A stretch of DNA of 64,000 nucleotides, taken from the NCBI GenBank assembly GCA_027422505.1, contig JAPQWV010000018.1, forward strand, positions 14,836,001 through 14,900,000, read 5' to 3'. Positions 11,867 through 21,690 of the stretch are shown piece by piece; the stretch's first letter is position 1; each line of letters begins with the position of its first letter. The position numbers were made by a program, and so were the translations under genes. The notes under the pieces were generated by a model. It ran no database searches and was not told where the DNA came from. It saw only the letters and a list, made by a program, of their open reading frames with translations. Source of the stretch: Craterostigma plantagineum (lineage: Eukaryota > Streptophyta > Magnoliopsida > Lamiales > Linderniaceae).

Positions 11867-12580
11867 CTATTTTCTTGGAAAATCAAGATGTTTAAAATGA
11901 GTTTCAATATCTTTAGAAAAAATTAAAATATCATCGATATATACGATAATAAAATTACTATAAGGAATAAAAATATCATTCATAATATTTTGAAATTCAG
12001 AAGGAGCATTTTTTAAACCAAAAGGCATAGCATTCCACTCAAATTGTCCAATTGGGACATTAAAAGCAGTTTTATACCAATCTTCTTCGGCAATTTGGAT
12101 TTGCCAAAAACCCGATTTTAAATCAAATTTTGAAAATATAATGGCATTAAATAATCGATCTAAAAGATCTTTTTTATTAGGGATAGGATACCTAATCCAT
12201 TTTAAAACTTTATTTAAAGGCTTATAATTAATAACTAACCTTGGTGCTCCCCTTTCTTTTTCTGCATGGTTATTAACATAAAAGGTAGTACACGACCAAG
12301 GAGATTTTGAAGGTTTTATTAAACCTTTCTGTAAAAGAGAAGTTATTTCTTTTTTATATAATTCTAAAAGTTCAGAATTCATCTGACAAGGACGAGCTTT
12401 AGTGGGAATATTTTTCTCACTAAAATCTTCCTCATAGGGTAATGTAACAATATGCTTTTTCCTATTCCAAAAAGCATTAGGTAAATCGTTACATATTTGT
12501 AACGTAAATTCATTATGTAAAATTTTTATTTTTTCTTGTAACTTAGGAATCTGGAGTTTATCCTCAATCGTAAATATACT
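11867..12580 (-). pseudogene. Viral reverse transcriptase
   Basis: RT domain. Readable from 12382 to 11867: GLIKPSKSPWSC, a basic loop with RLVINYKPLNKVLKW, FSKFDLKSGFWQI, MPFGLKNAPSEFQ, and the catalytic box YIDDILIFSKD. The combination SPWSC...FYV and SGFWQI is typical of caulimovirid rather than Ty3/gypsy RT. The upstream stretch to about 12580 continues in frame (FWNRKKHIVTLPYEE). A stop at 11867 separates the domain from RNase H. The minus-strand order PR-RT-RH agrees with one polyprotein. Confidence 0.9.
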
Positions 12581-12595
12581 GATTTCTTGTTTCAG

Positions 12596-13235
12596 TTAAT
12601 TTACCTGATTTTCTTTTGCTTTAATAAGAATAGAATCCTTAATTTCGTTAAGAATCCTAGAAAAAGGTTCAGTAATGAATTCAAAGTATACTTCTTTGTT
12701 ATCGAAGCTTCCTTTAAATCCATATTCATCAATATTTTTTATAGGAAATATGTTCCTAAGAAATGGAGTACCAAGAATTACTTGGTTGGTGATATTCCTG
12801 ACTAACAAGAATGAAGTAGGAATACAGACCTTATTTTTGCAAATATAGGCCTTAGGAACTTTATAATTAATTTGCAACTTTTCTCCGCTCGCAAAGCTAA
12901 GAGAATGCGTTGTTTTATGAAAATATTGTGTAGGAATTATTCCTTCCTGAATACAATTCAAATCTGCTCCACTATCAATTAGTGCAATCAGATTCTTTTG
13001 AAAATTTCCTTCAATGAGTAGTGATATTTTTACTAACCATTTTTGCGAAGTTATTACTTCAAGTGTTGAAAGGAAATTATCGTCTTTATCATTTAAAGAA
13101 ATATTAGAAAATTCTTCATAATTTTTTAATTCTTCTATTTTTTCTTTTCCTTTTTCTAATTTAGAAAATCTTCGTTCTAAGTCAATATGACTTAATTTGG
13201 ATTTTTAATTTCAGTTTTAAGATTTAATTTCAATT
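12596..13235 (-). pseudogene. Viral aspartic protease
   Basis: Active site LIDSGADLNC (D-S-G-A) is readable at about 12960-12990. It is followed by a beta-rich stretch and the second conserved block, VILGTPFLRNIFPI. The readable frame stops at 12596, before RT. The stretch up to 13235 is lysine-rich linker. The protease would process the viral polyprotein. The active site is intact, but the overall frame is broken by stops near 13200-13240. Confidence 0.82.
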
Positions 13236-13236
13236 G

Positions 13237-13790
13237 TTAAATCTTTAATGTTAACAGGAAATTCATTCTTAAATTTATTTTATTTTGAAGTAATTTCATT
13301 ACTTCGGACATTTTATAAGGTTCAGTTTTAGGAATAACTTCTTTTGAAGTTTCTTCCTCTTTTTGAATCAATATTTTGATTATATGATTTTTTAAATCTG
13401 GGTTTTCTGTTTGTTTGAACATTTCGAGTAGATTATTGTCAAGAACATTTAATTCCTGAAATTGAGAAATAATTTGGTATAAATTATTATATTCTGATTC
13501 AGATTCTGAGCTTTTAATATTTTTAGCACAAGATTGTCCTATTTGACAATTTTGACATTCTTCAGATTCTGACGATGAACTATCTTCGATGATATTGTTT
13601 TCATCATTCGAAGAAGTTTCACTGTCTGATTCCAACAGAATTTTTGATAACGTTTCTTTTAAATCATTATCAATATTTAAATTATTAACTTTCTTTTTGG
13701 TCCAGCAAGTTTTTGCTTTGTGACCTATTTTCCCACATTTTCGACAAACAATTGGGGGAAAATTTCTTCAATATTGATAATCTTTATTGT
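13237..13790 (-). pseudogene. Viral coat protein C-terminus: zinc knuckle and acidic serine-rich tail
   Basis: A CCHC knuckle (CRKCGKIGHKAKTC) is readable at about 13700-13750, the RNA-binding motif at the C-terminus of caulimovirid coat proteins. It is followed by a serine/glutamate-rich acidic tail (13500-13635) and a coiled region down to 13237. A stop separates it from the protease linker. Confidence 0.8.
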
Positions 13791-15015
13791 CTTTACGAGA
13801 TTGACTCGTAGAAGGATTTTCTATGCCAAATTGATCACATAAATCTCCTAATTGTTTCTTTTCATTAAGAGAATTTCTCTTAATTTGTTTGTTCAGCTTT
13901 ATTTCGTTGCATAAAGCTAAACCTTCTTGAGTACATATACCAATAAGTTTACCGTAGGTATAAGAATTATAATCTATACTCGGTTCTCCTTTTCTAAGGT
14001 TATTCCTTACTCTTTTTGCAAAGAGTGAATGTAGACCGTCAATAAATTTGGATTTCTAGTGAGTACTATTAGACTCTGGAAGTTCCATGGCACGGCTAAG
14101 GAAAGTATCTTTATACCACCTAAAAGATGTAAGAGTTTTACATCTTAAGTTTTGGAGAAGAGTTCTGATATTTTCAGAATTATCAGACCATCGGCCTGTA
14201 AAATGTTATATTATATTAATACACAGTGTATAAACTGCATTTTCGACTAATTCGTCATTTTCTTCTTTCATGGTAAGATAAATTTCTTCTTGCTCTCGAG
14301 GAGTAAGATAATTATCCCACCATCCTTTTAACTGACCGGTGAAGCCAGCTACAATCATCTTAGCAACAACTCTGTCGCTATTATGATTAGCTTTGCATAT
14401 TGTACTATACATAAGCATTCTATGTATCATATTAAAAATTTGTCTTTCAGTATAACCGTCTAGGTTGCACTCATAAATACTCCTGCCGCTATAAGAGTTA
14501 TTAAGTGTTAATTCTTGTTCTTCGAACAAGACATCTTGGGGGGTTGGTCTTGGGTAATAGAATTTAGTTTGAATAGGTTTACTGGAATATTTTCCTTGTT
14601 TGATTTTATTTAATTCTTCATTAAAAGTATTATAAACTAGCTTTTAAAGTATTGAGTTTTAAATCTTTAAGCTTTTCATTTAGTAAATTTTCAATATTAG
14701 AACTTGATTCTAATTTAAAATCGATAATTTTAGGAGGAGGCTGAACACTCGGAGAAGCTTTATTAGCTATTTTTCTTCAACTTTATCTTTGTTTATTAAA
14801 AGATAATTTTTTATGTCTTTTATTGAAGACGAAATTTCTTCAATATTCTATTTTAATAAAGAAATTTGTTCCCCTAAAACAATAACATACATATTTGTAT
14901 AATTTTGTTTTTTTTAAAAGACTATTAATATGATTAATAGTAATAGAAAGCGTATCATTTTCTTTTTCAAATAATTTTTGAAAAGCATTAAAAAATCTAA
15001 TTTCATTTTCTTTTT
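13790..15015 (-). pseudogene. Viral coat protein core
   Basis: The readable frame at 14206-14529 contains IVAGFTGQLKGWWDNYLT, typical of the caulimovirid capsid core. The next stretch (about 13850-14200) continues in a shifted frame with WYKDTFLSRAMELPES, KFIDGLHSLFAKRVRNNL and YGKLIGICTQEGLALC, the conserved C-terminal capsid region. A TAG near 14055 and a shift near 14206 break it. Positions 14530-15015 are low-complexity, with several stops. Confidence 0.8.
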
Positions 15016-15019
15016 CCAT

Positions 15020-15322
15020 TTAGAAACTGGTTTGAGGAGGAAAAATAGAGTTAACAATTTTTCCATTCGAAAGCTTATAATTCCTTTCAAGAACAGAAAT
15101 CATATTTTTGAAATATCTTGATAAAAACCAAGGAACGAAAGGCAATTTTTCATTTTGTTTTTCAAGATCTTTATAAAAAGTTTTCTTGAATAATATTTTT
15201 GTCTTCTTTATTAAAATTTTCGAAAAACCATTTTCTGAAAAGTTCCCATTTGGGTTGATTAAATTCTTGTTGAATTTTCTTTCTTGCCGGTGATCCCGAT
15301 CAATTTTTGGTTTAAAATCCAT
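15020..15322 (-). pseudogene. Viral polyprotein linker between movement and coat proteins
   Basis: A 100-residue basic, aromatic stretch (contains PFVPWFLSRYF) that overlaps the end of the movement protein frame by about one base. Similar short segments occur between MP and CP in petuvirus- and florendovirus-type polyproteins, so it is probably part of the same polyprotein, broken by a frameshift. No known function. Confidence 0.65.
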
Positions 15323-16386
15323 TAAACACGAAAATCCATTTCTGACTCGGTTATTTCCTCGTCTTGATTTTTAAAAACACCATGAACAATATTATCAGGA
15401 TTAATTCTTAATTCTTCTACCTTATTTTGAAGGTAATCACTAGAGGTTGATTCTCTAACCTGAGAAGTCGAAGCTCTAGAAGGAGATCTTATCATATAAT
15501 CACATGGTGATATATGATAATGTGAAGAGCTTGATCTAGTAATTCTAGATCTCGGAGTTTTTACATCTACAGATTTTCTATCCTGCTCAAAGTGTATTTG
15601 AACAGTTCCATCTGTTGTCTGTATTATTTGAGTAGGATTTTTCTTAATTTTGGGTTGCAGAGGCATAGCTCGTTCAATAACCCAATTTTCTGGGAATTGA
15701 ATTTCTTCCCATTTAATAGATCTACGAGTTGTAATATTAGAATTACTAAAATTAGTTTCTATAAGAACAGTTTCGTTGATAGGTTTATCAACAATTTTAC
15801 ACTGAGGATTTAGTGCGTATAGAGGTTTATAATAAATTCTATAACAGATACAAATTACTTCCGATCCCGTAGCGTAATTATATCCGTGAGTTTTGACATT
15901 TAATGTCAGAGCATCCAATATATTGACGTCAGTCAATGATAATTGGAGATTTGGATAAACATTAAAATAAACTGGACCATGTGCCAGACTAGACTGAATT
16001 ATTCCCATTAGGGATTGTTTCCAGTCGAGATTTCGACCATCTCTAAGAGCTGCTATAAAGCTTTCTGGTAAACCTTCTAAAGTCAAAGGCTTAAAGGCTA
16101 CCTGTACTAACCCGATATGAATAAACTTATGGTTTATTCTATATTTTTCTAAGTCTCTATTACTTAGAAGCCTAATAACCATCTGTTTGTTGTTAAGAGA
16201 GATAGTTTCTTCGGTAGTTTTGACTACCTGTTTCAAACCTAATTTTTCAAAGGTTCCTAATTCATAGATTATTTTATGATCTATTTTTGGAATTGTCCAA
16301 CGATTTAATTTGTCTAAATCTTGAGGAACATCATATTCCTCTTCAATACTGTTTTTAACAGTATCTTTTCTTCGCATCAAATTCAT
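15322..16386 (-). pseudogene. Viral movement protein (30K superfamily)
   Basis: 354-residue open frame starting MNLMRRKDTV at 16386, about 50 nt after the primer-binding site. Residues about 70-200 carry the core of the 30K-type movement protein family: a central run (IHIGLVQVAFKPLT), GLPESFIAALRDGR and the LAHGPVYFNVYPNLQLSL stretch. The protein opens plasmodesmata for cell-to-cell spread. The C-terminal part is rich in serine and arginine. This domain is uninterrupted although the rest of the polyprotein is broken, so the viral gene is not functional as a unit. Confidence 0.85.
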
Positions 16387-16433
16387 TTCAATAAGACGTT
16401 AAACTACACCTTAACTTCTTAATACCCCACCAC

Positions 16434-16446
16434 GGCTCTGATACCA
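16434..16446 (-). other. Viral primer-binding site (tRNA-Met)
   Basis: TGGTATCAGAGCC on the minus strand, about 50 nt before the movement protein start. It is the origin of minus-strand DNA synthesis in plant pararetroviruses. Confidence 0.88.
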
Positions 16447-16505
16447 TACTGGGAGGATCTTTACAAAAATTCTAAAATTAAAGAAAAAAGTGATGATTGA
16501 TACAT

Positions 16506-16600
16506 GATAAAAACAGCTTATCGAACCTCGATAATGATACACGGACTTTGTTTAACCAGTTTAGTCCAATCGGACCTAAGGTAGTCAAGCCGTCATACCA
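16506..16600 (+). repeat. Viral terminal redundancy, right copy
   Basis: Repeats 9148-9242. It ends at the junction with the plus-strand partial copy. Confidence 0.9.
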
Positions 16601-16616
16601 TGGATATGGAGAAAAA

Positions 16617-16913
16617 CAAGTTTCTCCAGAAGATAAAAAGGAATATTTAGTTAGATTCCGTTCGGAGAAATGGAATAATGCTCAGAAAAATTATGCTACT
16701 ATAGCTAGAGAAGTTCTCGCTATAGTTAAGTGTGTCCTTAAATTTCAGGATGATTTATATAATCAAAAGTTTTTAATAAAAACTGATTGTCAAGCTGCGA
16801 AATTCATGTTTCAGAAAGATTACAAACATGATGTCTCCAAACAAATGTTTGCGAGATGGCAGGCTCATTTAGCCCCATCCGATTTTGAAATTATTTATAA
16901 AAAAAGGAAGTGA
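16617..16913 (+). pseudogene. Viral RNase H fragment, inverted partial copy
   Basis: Plus-strand duplicate of the RNase H end (from QVSPEDK to YKKRK), nearly identical to 11164-11460 on the minus strand. The 5' junction at 16600-16616 contains CCATGGATATGGAG, which also occurs inside ORF2 at about 17407-17420, so the join probably used microhomology. Confidence 0.88.
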
Positions 16914-17039
16914 TAATAGTCTTCCTGATTATCTAACTCGTACGTATCTTTCATGAATTTTGCACTTTCGTGCGGGAAATACCCCGTGTGCTTTGAAAAA
17001 AGGTTATACCTTTAGTAAAATCATTTTCAAGCAAATTAT

Positions 17040-18014
17040 TTCGCCTGAAAAATGGGCTATACACCCATTAAAAGATAGGGAATATTTCCATCCTGAGTTA
17101 AAAACTCTTAAAATTTAATTATTACGATTATATCGATGCTTTTTATAAAGTATTTTTATACCAGAATGAAAGTAAAAAACATTCTTGGTGGATAAAAATT
17201 TGTGCGGATGTATATAAGTCCGAAATTCCAAATTGGTTTTATCAATGGTGGCTTTCTTATGGAGCTACAATTGAAATTCTTAAGGAACCCTTTTTTGGAT
17301 TATATCAAGAATGGGTTAAAGTTTCTTCGATTCTTATAGAAACGGAATATAAAAAAGAATGTATTGAAGGAATGGCTTCTTTACATTTTTATACTGAATT
17401 TAGCATTCCATGGATATGGAGATGGACTCCTGAAGTGGGTTATACCCAACAAAAAATTCCATGTCTTAAACGAAACTTTTATATAAAATTTTGGAAAAAA
17501 ATGATAAGAAAAACAGCCACTGGTGAATAGCCAGCAGACGATAGATAAGATCGAAGAGAAAATTTCTCTTTATAAAAAGGCGATTAATAATCGTGAGCAA
17601 AGAGAAGCTCCTAGTCCTTTTGAGATGATTTCTCAAAGGATTAATCTCCAAAAGGGTAAAATGAAACCCAATGAAATTATTGATGTCTACTTCGAAGAAA
17701 TGAAGAAAGACATTGCAAAAAATTTCGGTATGGATATTGGTGATATTTCGATGGCGACATCTTCAAAAAATGAAGATGACGAAGAATTTTGCCTTGCTGG
17801 TGAAGGACAAGATCTGGAAAATCCGGATGACTTTATTATTGATGAAATAATCGGACATAATGCAATGGACCTAATGGGACAAGAAATCTCAACTATTAAA
17901 GAAAGAGTCGAGCAAATTGCTAAAGCTCGTGAAGAAATAAAAGAATCCAATGTCAAAGATGCTCTCAAGATCAAAGAGATTAAAGAGGCTATGGATAAGA
18001 TCAGAAAAAGCTGA
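17040..18014 (+). pseudogene. Viral downstream ORF (ORF2-like), inverted copy, longer form
   Basis: Plus-strand version of the ORF at 10170-11110. The tryptophan-rich part (about 17150-17530) keeps about 34 residues missing from the minus copy (they read about 17272-17373). A TAG at 17528 interrupts it. The remaining frame (17523-18014) gives about 160 residues ending in a coiled coil (KEAMDKIRKS). It shows the ancestral ORF better than the minus copy. Function unknown. Confidence 0.7.
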
Positions 18015-18183
18015 TAGCGAACATCAACGATGGAAAAAGGATTACTAGCTTTAATAAAGCTCAAGATAAGAATGAAGACTTCTTTGGCCAAATTGATGAT
18101 AGCTGTCAAGACTTTTTAACAAGTGGGGCGGCTAAGAAGAAAAATTTTTTTTACTTTAATTATTGTATTTTACTTTTCTCTTC

Positions 18184-18192
18184 TATTTATAG
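18184..18192 (+). promoter_or_regulatory. Candidate viral TATA box (inverted copy)
   Basis: TATTTATAG, the counterpart of the minus-strand box at 9993-10001. About 105 nt upstream of the AATAAA. Confidence 0.5.
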
Positions 18193-18296
18193 AGTCGAAG
18201 CTCATATGCTTCAGGTGCGCCTTTTCTTACGCTCTTTTGTACTATCTCTCTCTCTCCCTTCATTGTAATCCCTTCTCTTCTGTAAAAATATTAAGA

Positions 18297-18302
18297 AATA
18301 AA
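18297..18302 (+). terminator. Viral poly(A) signal (inverted copy)
   Basis: AATAAA, counterpart of the signal at 9859-9864, followed by a CAGTAAG splice-donor-like site near 18338. Confidence 0.6.
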
Positions 18303-18540
18303 AGTTGAAGCTTTCTGTACGACTCCTCTCTCTTTTCAGTAAGTTTTAAATTTTGTTTTACATATTTATCTTTTGTCTTTTAAGCCTTAATGGAAGGCTA
18401 ATTTCCACGTTAAACTACACCAAAATGCCTTAATACTTAATCGTGGTTTTATATCATATTTCTATAAATATATTAATATGATGTATTTAATATTTTCTTT
18501 TACAAAAATCTTTTAAAAACGATTAAAAGAATTAAATTTT

Positions 18541-18768
18541 GGAAAAAGGTACGTGGCGGTGTTAAACCTATTAGCCCAGTTATCAAGCTGTAAACAGTTT
18601 GATCCCGTTCGGACCCAAGGTATTCCAGCCTATATACCATAATTCCAAAACAAAGTTAAAATTTTTATTTTTGTGATTATTAGAATTAAATCATCGGATA
18701 CAAGGATCTTTACATGGTAAAATTTTCATTTGACTTAATTCAATCGGTAACAGCCATGCCCTCAAACA
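18541..18768 (+). repeat. Third viral fragment (leader), same orientation as 9315-9545
   Basis: Starts GGAAAAAGGTACGTGG and ends at CTCAAAC. It matches 9315-9545 on the same strand, whereas the flanking 16601-18540 is inverted. The join at 18540 falls in a shared TTTTGGA. Confidence 0.85.
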
Positions 18769-18770
18769 CC

Positions 18771-19760
18771 ACACATGATTTAAGTATTATTAAATAGGTT
18801 ATGTAAGTTTGATAGAATGGTATAGATTCAGTAGTCTTCGAAATGAACTAGAGGTTTCATGGGTCTCGATATTTATAAGGTCTCGAAATTTATATGTCTC
18901 GACATTTATATTGGTAAAGACCTCGACATTTGTATGAATATTTCGACATTTCTTTTCAATTAAGGATCTCGACATTTCATGTTAACAAAGATTTCGAAAT
19001 TTCTTCATAGAATAATCTCGAGATGTGTCTTATGAGAATCTCGACACCATCAAGGATTTCGACATGATAGGAACAGTTTCGAGATGTAACATAAGGAGAA
19101 TCCGAAATATAATGGTTTTCGATATAATAAGATTTCGACATTGTGTTTTAAGTTAATAAATTTTCGGTATTTTTGAACTTTGCTATTTCTAGGGTTTTCG
19201 ATATTTTAGGGTTTATTTATTTTTAGGGATCTCATTATTTCTAGGTTTTCATAAAGTTTAGGGTTTTGATAATTTTAGCATTTTCGAAACTTATATGACT
19301 TAGTAAATTTATTGATGTGAAAATATTTTCAATATTCAGAGGATCGAAGAGTAAGAAATTTACCCGACTTCATGACTAATTTTATCAGGAGGACAGGTAG
19401 GTGGATCATCCATCTACAATACGTAAACACATTTATGTGTTTTCATGTGATTATGTGATTTACGTGACTTATGTGATTTACGTATTTTACGTGTTCTACG
19501 TACGTTTCATGTGAATCATGTTTTTATGTGTTATTGCGATTATATGCATGGCACGTGCATATCACGTCAGGCTAAAAGATGATTTCCACCGTATTGAGAC
19601 GGTGATGATTCGACATGTTGTTACGTGGGGTAGATTGAGAATATTTGTGACCGGTTAGGCTCACGGGATTCCTGGCGGAGACAGACGTGATCAATCTGTC
19701 TACTCGGACGTGGTCGGTTTGAGGTGCACACCGCCAGAAGGGATACGGGTGTTATCACCC

Positions 19761-19814
<54 letters not shown>

Positions 19815-20369
19815 GATACGGGCGTTATCGCCCATGACTTATGGATACGGGTTTAACCACCCATGACATTGGATTCGGGTGTGATCACGTGACCACCCAC
19901 GATATTTATTGCGCGCGTGAGCCTAACCTAGGGCCCTTTGTTGTGTGAAATAAGAATGTGGGAAAAGAAGAGTGTGCATTATATCATGTTGTGAGATATT
20001 GGGATTGGGGTTGAGTGCACACTTGCATACACGCATTTTATTCACCTATTGGGCAAATCGCTCAGTGTTTACGTGTTGTAGGTACTAAATCTGGCGCTGA
20101 TGCGCGTCAAGACTGAGGCGGCTGGTGGCGGAGCTCCACGGACTTTTGAGAGCGGTGCGGTACATGGATGAAGACCTGTGGAGCGGCTTTAGGACTTTTG
20201 GTTCTTTTGATATTTTTGGGGCTTCGGCCCGTGTACAGAGATAACGATGTAGACGGATTTTATATTAGTATATATTATTTTAGAAAAAAGTTTTAATTAG
20301 ACGGGCCTTCCGCGGCTTACGTTGCGGAAATCCGCCACTAATCGTACTTAGAAAAGTAGGGTCGCCACA
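18771..20369 (+). repeat. Gypsy 1 3' LTR, right part
   Basis: Resumes at ACACATGATTTAAG (matching 2487 onward of the 5' LTR) and ends GTCGCCACA. The (TA)n at about 19766-19808 is longer than in the 5' LTR (3478-3494). Confidence 0.92.
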
Positions 20370-20374
20370 TTAAG
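20370..20374 (+). repeat. Gypsy 1 target site duplication, right copy
   Basis: TTAAG, equal to 1780-1784. Copia A reading resumes at once. Confidence 0.93.
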
Positions 20375-21690
20375 AATCTAGAACATAATCTCATTAGTAT
20401 TAGTCAACTATGTGCTAAAGGTCATACGATCACATTTGAAAACGATAATTGCGTTGTTAGAAATGAAAATAAGGTATTGTTTAGTGCATCGACGGATAGA
20501 AATATTTACTGTATTACTCTGGATGATATTACTGACAAGAATGTCAAGTGTTTAGCAGTGACACAGGATAACACCTGGTTATGGCACAGACGCTTAGGAC
20601 ATGCCAATATGGAACTACTGTCTCACCTGACGAGTAATGCACTGGTATGAGGTATTCCCGACATAAAGTTCGTCAAGGACAAAACATGCAAGGCGTGCCA
20701 AATGGGCAAGCAGACAAAGACATTCAAAGTAAAGAATATGAAATCCACATCCAGACCACTGGAATTACTGCATCTCGACCTTTTTGGTCCCGTTCAAACG
20801 ATGTCTCTGCGAGGTAAAAGATATGCCTTTGTGATTCTTGATGACTATTCCAGGTATACATGGGTGATATTCCTTGCTCATAAGAATGAGGCATTAGATA
20901 GCTTTGCATCACTAGTTAAGAGACTTGAGAATGAAAAAGAAATAAATCTATGTAGGATACGCAGCGATAACGGTTTGGAATTCGATAGTAAGTCATTTGC
21001 ATCATTCGGTGATCAATATGGGTATAGTCATAATTTCTCTGCTCCTATAACTCCCCAACAGAACGGTGTAGTTGAACGTAAAAACAGGGTATTACAGGAA
21101 ATGGCTAGATCTATGTTACATGAGTATGATATTCCTAAACAGTTCTGGGCGGAAGCCGTTAGTACAGCCTGTTATGTGTCTAACCGTGTCTTCCTTAGGC
21201 CGATATTAAAAAAGACTTCTTATGAAATCTGGCATGGTAGAACTCCAAATATAGGTTACTTTCGTGTGTTTGGATGTTAATGTTTCATCTTGAACGATAG
21301 AGATAAAAGAGGAAAATTTGACTCTAAAGTTGATGAAGGGATATTCCTTGGTTACAGTCTTACGTCTAAGGCATATCGTGTTTATAATAAAAGAAAGCTG
21401 ACTGTTCAGGAATCCATATATGTTACTTTTGATGAGATGCCTAACGCAGATGCTACTGATGAGGAAGATATAGTTTTGTCTTGTGCAGAATTGCAGGATA
21501 TTAAAGACAGTGAGGAAGATATTCCAAAAGACGAAAATGTTGAAACAGTGGAACCAGAAGCTGGGGAGCTGCAACCTAGAAAATGGAAACATGCTTCCAG
21601 TCATCCAACAGATCAAGTAATAGGAAATATCAGATCTGGAATCAAAACTCGAGCAAGCACGAAACCAAGATACGGAGGAATCTCATGATG
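20375..21690 (+). pseudogene. Copia A integrase
   Basis: Begins with the linker LEHNLISISQLCAKGHT, then the zinc-binding HHCC domain (WLWHRRLGHANMELLSHL ... CKACQMGKQTK) and the catalytic core (LLHLDLFGPVQT, LDDYSRYTWVIF, RSDNGLEFDSKSF, PITPQQNGVVERKNR). A TGA at about 20647 and a TAA at 21278 interrupt it. The C-terminal part (NDRDKRGKFDSKVDEGIFLGYSLTSKAYRVYN) runs to about 21690. The catalytic D,D,E residues are still readable. Confidence 0.9.

Larger units (their letters stand above)
9148..18770 (-). mobile_element. Endogenous pararetrovirus (caulimovirid-like) locus, rearranged
   Basis: DNA of a plant pararetrovirus, integrated without LTRs. The minus strand carries, in order from 16600 down, a leader with tRNA-Met PBS, movement protein, coat protein with zinc knuckle, aspartic protease, RT and RNase H, then a downstream coiled-coil ORF, a TATA-like box and poly(A) signal, and a leader. 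Positions 9148-9242 repeat 16506-16600, so this copy is slightly longer than one circular genome (unit 7358 bp). A plus-strand partial copy (16601-18540) and a short third fragment (18541-18768, same orientation as 9315-9545) are attached. MP-CP-PR-RT-RH in one block and insertion in (TA)n fit florendoviruses or petuviruses. The genus is inference. Confidence 0.9.
1785..20369 (+). mobile_element. Gypsy 1: Ty3/gypsy chromovirus (Tekay/Del-like), with nested viral insert
   Basis: Complete LTR retrotransposon with LTR, PBS, gag-PR-RT-RH-IN, a chromodomain-like tail, PPT and LTR, bounded by TSD TTAAG. Without the nested viral locus (9148-18770) the element is about 9 kb. The long LTRs (about 2.26 kb), the gag start (MPKGRR, RLNPPMFEEAPDPT) and the C-terminal chromodomain-like segment fit the Tekay/Del lineage. 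The coding region has many stops and frameshifts. The two LTRs are still very similar, so the insertion is probably not ancient and degeneration may have preceded transposition. Confidence 0.92.
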
